This document shows positions 37,400 to 40,833 of a DNA stretch of 40,833 nucleotides, piece after piece. Under the pieces are notes generated by a model. That model was not told the DNA's origin. It saw only the letters and a program-made list of their open reading frames with translations, and made no database searches. How positions within the stretch are numbered: position 1 is the first letter of the stretch; each line of letters starts with the position of its first letter. The stretch comes from Planctomycetota bacterium. Lineage in GTDB: Bacteria; Planctomycetota; UBA1135; GCA-002686595. The stretch lies in contig JAEUIA010000067.1 in NCBI GenBank assembly GCA_016795245.1, positions 1 through 40,833 of the forward strand, in the 5' to 3' direction. The translations under genes and the position numbers were made by a program.

Positions 37400-38167
37400 A
37401 TGGCGGAAGACGCGCGAGCCGAGAACGCGACGCCGGCTGCGCGCGAGAGGCTCTCGCGGCCGAAGCCGACGAAGAAGTCGCGCAAGCGTTCGCGCTTCAG
37501 GCGTTGGACGCGTTCCGTCGCACGCAAGTTGGGCGCGCGATTCGGCGTCTTCGCCATCGCGTTGATGTCGCGCACGTGGCGCGCGCGCTGGGAAGGGCTG
37601 GCCAACGTCGAAGCCGGCCGTGGCGAAGGCGGCGGCACGATCATCGCGCTGTGGCACGGGCGCATGCTCGTGCCGATGGCGCACCACAAGAACAAGGGCT
37701 GGACGGTGCTCGTCAGTCAAAGCGGCGACGGGGACACGGTCGCCCCCATTTTGAAACGTTACGGGTACGGCGTGATCCGCGGATCGGCGAGTCGCGGCGG
37801 CGCGCGTGCGCTGCGTGAGATGTTGACGTTGCTCGAGAGTGGAGCCGTGCTCATCATCACGCCCGACGGACCGCGCGGTCCGCTGCACGCGATGAACCCC
37901 GGACTCGTGTGGATGGCGCGCGCGACCGGATACGTGGTGGTGCCCGCCGGGTTCGTCGCCTCGCGCGCGTGGCACATGCAGAGCTGGGATCGATTCACCG
38001 TGCCGAAGCCCTTCGCGCGCGTCGCCTTCGTCTACGGCCCGCCGATCGCCGTCGCGCGCAACGCCACGACCGCAGAGCTCGAGGCCGCGAGTCGTCAGAT
38101 CGCCGACGCGATTCACGCGTGCGAACGACGCGCCTTCGCCTTGCTCGGCACGGAGCCCGACGGGTGA
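37400..38167 (+). CDS. Lysophospholipid acyltransferase family protein (DUF374)
   Basis: The 255-residue protein belongs to the LPLAT/DUF374 group, thought to add acyl chains to phospholipid or lipid A precursors. It has a basic N-terminus (KKSRKRSRFRRWTR), the DUF374 motif IIALWHGRMLVPMA (near 80), SQSGDGDTVAPILKRYGY, a GGARALREML helix, and ITPDGPRGP (near 152). The ATG follows AAGGA at seven bases and begins 12 bases after the upstream stop. The stop overlaps the DUF72 start. Together with the kds-lpt operon it fits outer-membrane lipid assembly, but the substrate is unknown. Confidence 0.88.
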   Translation: MAEDARAENATPAARERLSRPKPTKKSRKRSRFRRWTRSVARKLGARFGVFAIALMSRTWRARWEGLANVEAGRGEGGGTIIALWHGRMLVPMAHHKNKGWTVLVSQSGDGDTVAPILKRYGYGVIRGSASRGGARALREMLTLLESGAVLIITPDGPRGPLHAMNPGLVWMARATGYVVVPAGFVASRAWHMQSWDRFTVPKPFARVAFVYGPPIAVARNATTAELEAASRQIADAIHACERRAFALLGTEPDG

Positions 38168-39057
38168 TCCGCGTCGGTCCCGCGGGCTGGTCCTATCCCG
38201 ACTGGGAAGGGCGCGTCTATCCGGCGCACAAGCCGCACGGGTTCCATGCGCTGCCGTACCTCGCGAAGTTCTTCGACACGATCGAGATCAACTCGAGCTT
38301 CTACGCCCTGCCCCGGGCGGAGCACGCCGAGCGCTGGGCGGCGCTGGTGGCGGACCGGCCGGACTTTCGCTTCTACGCCAAGCTCAACCGCGACTTCACG
38401 CACCTGCCCGAGCCGGGCGCCGATGTGGCCGGCGACGACTGGGAGGAGAAGGCGCGCGCCTTCAGCGCCGGATTGGCGCCACTCGTGCGCGCGAAGAAGC
38501 TCGCCGGGGTGCTGGTTCAATTCCCGGTGTCGTTCCTGCACGGGAATCACGAGGTCCGCCGCCTGGGGCGTCTGCGGTCGCTCTTCCCGGAGCTGCCTCT
38601 GATCCTGGAGGTGCGCCATCAGTCCTGGTTCGTACGTCCAGCTACCGATCAAGTTCGTGGTTTGTCCTATTCGCTGGCCTACGTCGACCTGCCCGAGGCC
38701 TGGAACCACCCGCCCGGCTGGCACGAGCCAACGGGGCCGATCGGGTACCTGCGCCTGCACGGCCGCAACGCGCGGGAGTGGTTCCGAGGTGAGGCCGAGC
38801 GCGACGACAAGTACGACTACCTCTACACCGAGCGCGAGGTGGACGCCCTGGCCCAAAAGGCGCGACGGATCGCCTCGGCGCACGACGAGACGGCCGTGAT
38901 CACGAACAACCACTTCCGCGGGCAGGCGGTCGCCAACGCCATCGATCTCATGTTCCTGCTCCAGGGCCGGCCGATTCCGGCTCCCACCGAGATCGTCGAG
39001 AGTTTCCCGCATCTCGGGCCGCGGACGCGGATTGAGGGGCAGCGGGGGCTTTTTTAG
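38164..39057 (+). CDS. DUF72 (YecE-like) TIM-barrel protein
   Basis: A 297-residue member of DUF72, a TIM-barrel family of unknown biochemical role. It shows the conserved start GPAGWSYPDWEGRVYP, the EINSSFYALP segment near 44, FRFYAKLNRDFTH near 75, EVRHQSWF near 150, and the C-terminal ITNNHFRGQAVANA. The GTG start shares bases with the stop of the acyltransferase (GTGA), so it is co-translated. Six T residues close the reading frame, but no stem precedes them, so I do not call a terminator. Confidence 0.88.
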   Translation: MIRVGPAGWSYPDWEGRVYPAHKPHGFHALPYLAKFFDTIEINSSFYALPRAEHAERWAALVADRPDFRFYAKLNRDFTHLPEPGADVAGDDWEEKARAFSAGLAPLVRAKKLAGVLVQFPVSFLHGNHEVRRLGRLRSLFPELPLILEVRHQSWFVRPATDQVRGLSYSLAYVDLPEAWNHPPGWHEPTGPIGYLRLHGRNAREWFRGEAERDDKYDYLYTEREVDALAQKARRIASAHDETAVITNNHFRGQAVANAIDLMFLLQGRPIPAPTEIVESFPHLGPRTRIEGQRGLF

Positions 39058-39220
39058 CGTCCAGAAGCGCCTCGCTTGAGGGCTCTGTGGTCCCGAGTCA
39101 GGCACCCCCGGACTTCAGTGGATGCGCAGGTCACGAATGCTATCCAAGTGAGAAGGTGAATGAAGGCCTCCACAACAGGTATCCTGCTCGCGCCGAAATC
39201 CGGCCGGCCCCCAGGTTCAC

Positions 39221-40696
39221 GTGGAATTCGAATCCGTCCTCTACGGCGCCTACGCCGTCACGCTCAGCTTGCTGGGTTTGTTTGGCGTGCACCGCCTGAC
39301 GCTGCTCGCGCGGTTTCGCTGGGATCCGAACGTGCCGGCGGTGGTCGCAACGGACCCGCCGGAAGAGATGCCGCGCCTCACGGTTCAGTTGCCGGTCTTC
39401 AACGAGCGCACCGTCGCAGCCCGCCTGATCCGCGCCGCCGGTGCTCTGGACTACCCGCGCGAGCGGTTCGAAATCCAGGTGCTCGACGACTCGAACGACG
39501 AGACCCGGGCCATCGTCGACGATGAAGTGCGCCGGCTGGTCGCGCGCGGAATCGACGCGGTGGTGATCCGTCGCACCGACAGGACCGGGTTCAAGGCCGG
39601 CGCACTCGCGCACGGCATGAAGCTCGCGAAGGGCGAGCTGTTCTGCATCTTCGACGCCGACTTCACGCCCGAACGCGATTTTCTGACACGGCTCGTTCCG
39701 CGCTTCGCCGATCCCAAGGTCGGCATGGTGCAGGCGCGCTGGGGGCATTTGAACCGCGAAGAGTCGCGCCTCACGCGCGCCGAGTCGGCGCTGCTCGACG
39801 GTCATTTCGTGATCGAGCACAAGGTGCGGCACGAGTCCGGCGTGTTCTTCAATTTCAACGGCACCGCGGGCATCTGGCGGCGCGAGGCGATCGATGCCGC
39901 GGGCGGCTGGGAACACGACACGCTCACCGAAGACCTGGACTTGTCCTACCGCGCGCAACTGCTCGGCTGGAAGTTCGTGTACCTGCCGTTCGTCGTCGCG
40001 CCCGCCGAAGTGCCGGCGGACATCGCGGCGTTCAAGAGCCAACAGCATCGCTGGGCGAAGGGCAGCGTGCAGGTGATGCGGAAGCTCAGCCTGCGCATCC
40101 TCACTTCGCGCGAACCGCTGAAGGTCAAACTCGAAGCGCTCGCGCACTTGACCGGCAACGCGGGCTATCCGTGCGTGCTCTTGATGGCGTTGTTGTTGCC
40201 GTTCTCGTTCCGGCTGCGACATGACATGCCGGCGTGGATTCCGATCGGCGTGTTCATCGTGAGCACGCTGTCCGTCGTCGCGTTCTACGAAGCCAGTCAA
40301 CGCGCGCTCGGCCGCACGTGGTTTCAGCGCGCGTGGGACACCTTGTGCGCGATGGCTCTGGGCATCGGCATGAGCGTCGCGCAGACGCGCGCCGTCGTCG
40401 AAGGCCTCGTGCTCGGCACCGGCGTGTTCGAACGCACGCCGAAGAGCGGCGACAGCCCGCGCCGCAAGCGCTACGCGTCGGTGATGAAGGGGCTGCCCGG
40501 GGTGGAACTCGTGTTCGCCGCGTGGATCGCGTGGGGCATGTACCAGGCGGTGCGCTTCCAAATGTGGGCATCACTACCGTTCCTGTTCCTCTTCTTCGCG
40601 AGCTTTGCCTGGGTCGGCACACTCTCAGCCGCCGGCGTTCTGCGCCCGCTGTTCAAAGACAGCGATGCAACGCAGAGCGCCGAAGTCCCGACCTGA
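39221..40696 (+). CDS. Processive GT2 family glycosyltransferase (CESA/CSLA-like)
   Basis: A 491-residue membrane glycosyltransferase that likely makes and exports a beta-linked polysaccharide. One N-terminal helix (about 5-25) precedes a GT-A domain with LDDSND (near 88), FDADF (near 145), TEDLD (near 242) and the QQHRW motif (near 275) that marks processive synthases. Four or more C-terminal membrane helices follow. Its pattern is closest to CSLA-type glucomannan or cellulose-synthase-like enzymes. The GTG start is preceded by AGG at five bases. No cellulose accessory genes or PilZ domain are visible, so the product is unknown. Confidence 0.88.
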   Translation: MEFESVLYGAYAVTLSLLGLFGVHRLTLLARFRWDPNVPAVVATDPPEEMPRLTVQLPVFNERTVAARLIRAAGALDYPRERFEIQVLDDSNDETRAIVDDEVRRLVARGIDAVVIRRTDRTGFKAGALAHGMKLAKGELFCIFDADFTPERDFLTRLVPRFADPKVGMVQARWGHLNREESRLTRAESALLDGHFVIEHKVRHESGVFFNFNGTAGIWRREAIDAAGGWEHDTLTEDLDLSYRAQLLGWKFVYLPFVVAPAEVPADIAAFKSQQHRWAKGSVQVMRKLSLRILTSREPLKVKLEALAHLTGNAGYPCVLLMALLLPFSFRLRHDMPAWIPIGVFIVSTLSVVAFYEASQRALGRTWFQRAWDTLCAMALGIGMSVAQTRAVVEGLVLGTGVFERTPKSGDSPRRKRYASVMKGLPGVELVFAAWIAWGMYQAVRFQMWASLPFLFLFFASFAWVGTLSAAGVLRPLFKDSDATQSAEVPT

Positions 40697-40705
40697 CGTA
40701 ACTAT

Positions 40706-40737
40706 TGAATACGGTGCCAGAGCACTTTTTTCACAGA
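40706..40737 (+). repeat. Single arm of the same inverted-repeat family, copy C
   Basis: TGAATACGGTGCCAGAGCA (40706-40724) matches the arm consensus TGARTACGGNNCCAGAGCA, and a T-rich, CAC-containing stretch follows as in copy B. No partner arm is seen before the window ends, so the element may continue beyond it. Confidence 0.7.
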
Positions 40738-40833
40738 TAGTCCGCGTCGGTAGTCAGGCGTCGGTCTTTCCTGCGCCGTTTTCGCCGGTGTCGAATCTCG
40801 AAGAGCGCGATACCGGGAACCGTGCCTGGATCG

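Noticed and set aside
39040..39057. T-run ending the DUF72 gene as a terminator
   Set aside because: No inverted repeat precedes the T residues.
39216..39231. GGTTCACGTGGAATT near the GT2 start as a parS site
   Set aside because: Five differences from the consensus, and it overlaps the start codon.

Overview
The window reads as the replication-origin neighbourhood of a GC-rich, didermic (outer-membrane) bacterium, most consistent with Planctomycetota. The reasons are the order dnaA-dnaN-dciA(DUF721)-gyrB without recF, the KDO/LPS-transport genes, the bacillithiol genes, and several long secreted proteins with GspG-like or peptidase-MA-like domains. The lineage is inferred from gene content only. 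I see no rRNA, tRNA, CRISPR array or complete insertion sequence.

Layout. (1) 0.1-6.9 kb, minus strand: an outer-membrane biogenesis operon, kdsD-kdsC-lpt. Its last gene is a 1726-residue protein joining LptC-, LptA- and LptD-like parts. (2) 7.0-12.2 kb, plus strand: a housekeeping run of M50 protease, scpA, trxA, fmt, rsmB and a short-chain dehydrogenase, mostly with overlapping stops and starts. (3) 12.2-19.1 kb, minus strand: a stand-alone MshEN/GspE-N protein, gyrB, dciA, dnaN and dnaA. The 546-bp dnaA-dnaN gap carries DnaA-box-like 9-mers, a strand-asymmetric G/T tract with GTGGTGTT repeats, and tandem terminators for dnaA, so it is the best oriC candidate. (4) 19.4-28.4 kb, minus strand: sigma factor, hemW, pyrF, bshC, bshB1, parA, bshA and a cysteine desulfurase. 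This is a complete bacillithiol pathway with the chromosome-partition ATPase gene set between bshB1 and bshA. (5) 28.6-33.4 kb: a protein with a C-terminal HPr domain, a metallophosphatase, a membrane protein, parB, a perfect 46-bp palindrome with a parS-like site at its centre, and a membrane-anchored cyclophilin. (6) 33.7-40.7 kb, plus strand: two exported proteins of unusual architecture, a DUF374 acyltransferase, a DUF72 protein and a processive GT2 glycosyltransferase.

How the genes fit together. Replication initiation (DnaA, beta clamp, DciA helicase loader, gyrase), segregation (ParA, ParB, parS, ScpA) and their DNA sites lie within about 25 kb. Envelope functions flank them. Thiol and sulfur chemistry (bacillithiol synthesis plus a cysteine desulfurase) is translationally coupled to parA. 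A family of long inverted repeats (12.88-12.99 kb, 28.41-28.52 kb, and a single arm at 40.71 kb) occurs only between genes. Differences between the two complete copies are mirrored in both arms, the pattern of a REPIN/MITE-like element.

The observations most worth follow-up are the HPr fusion protein, the LptC/A/D-like single polypeptide, the parS-centred palindrome, parA inside the bacillithiol operon, the mirrored inverted-repeat family, and the degenerate gluzincin.
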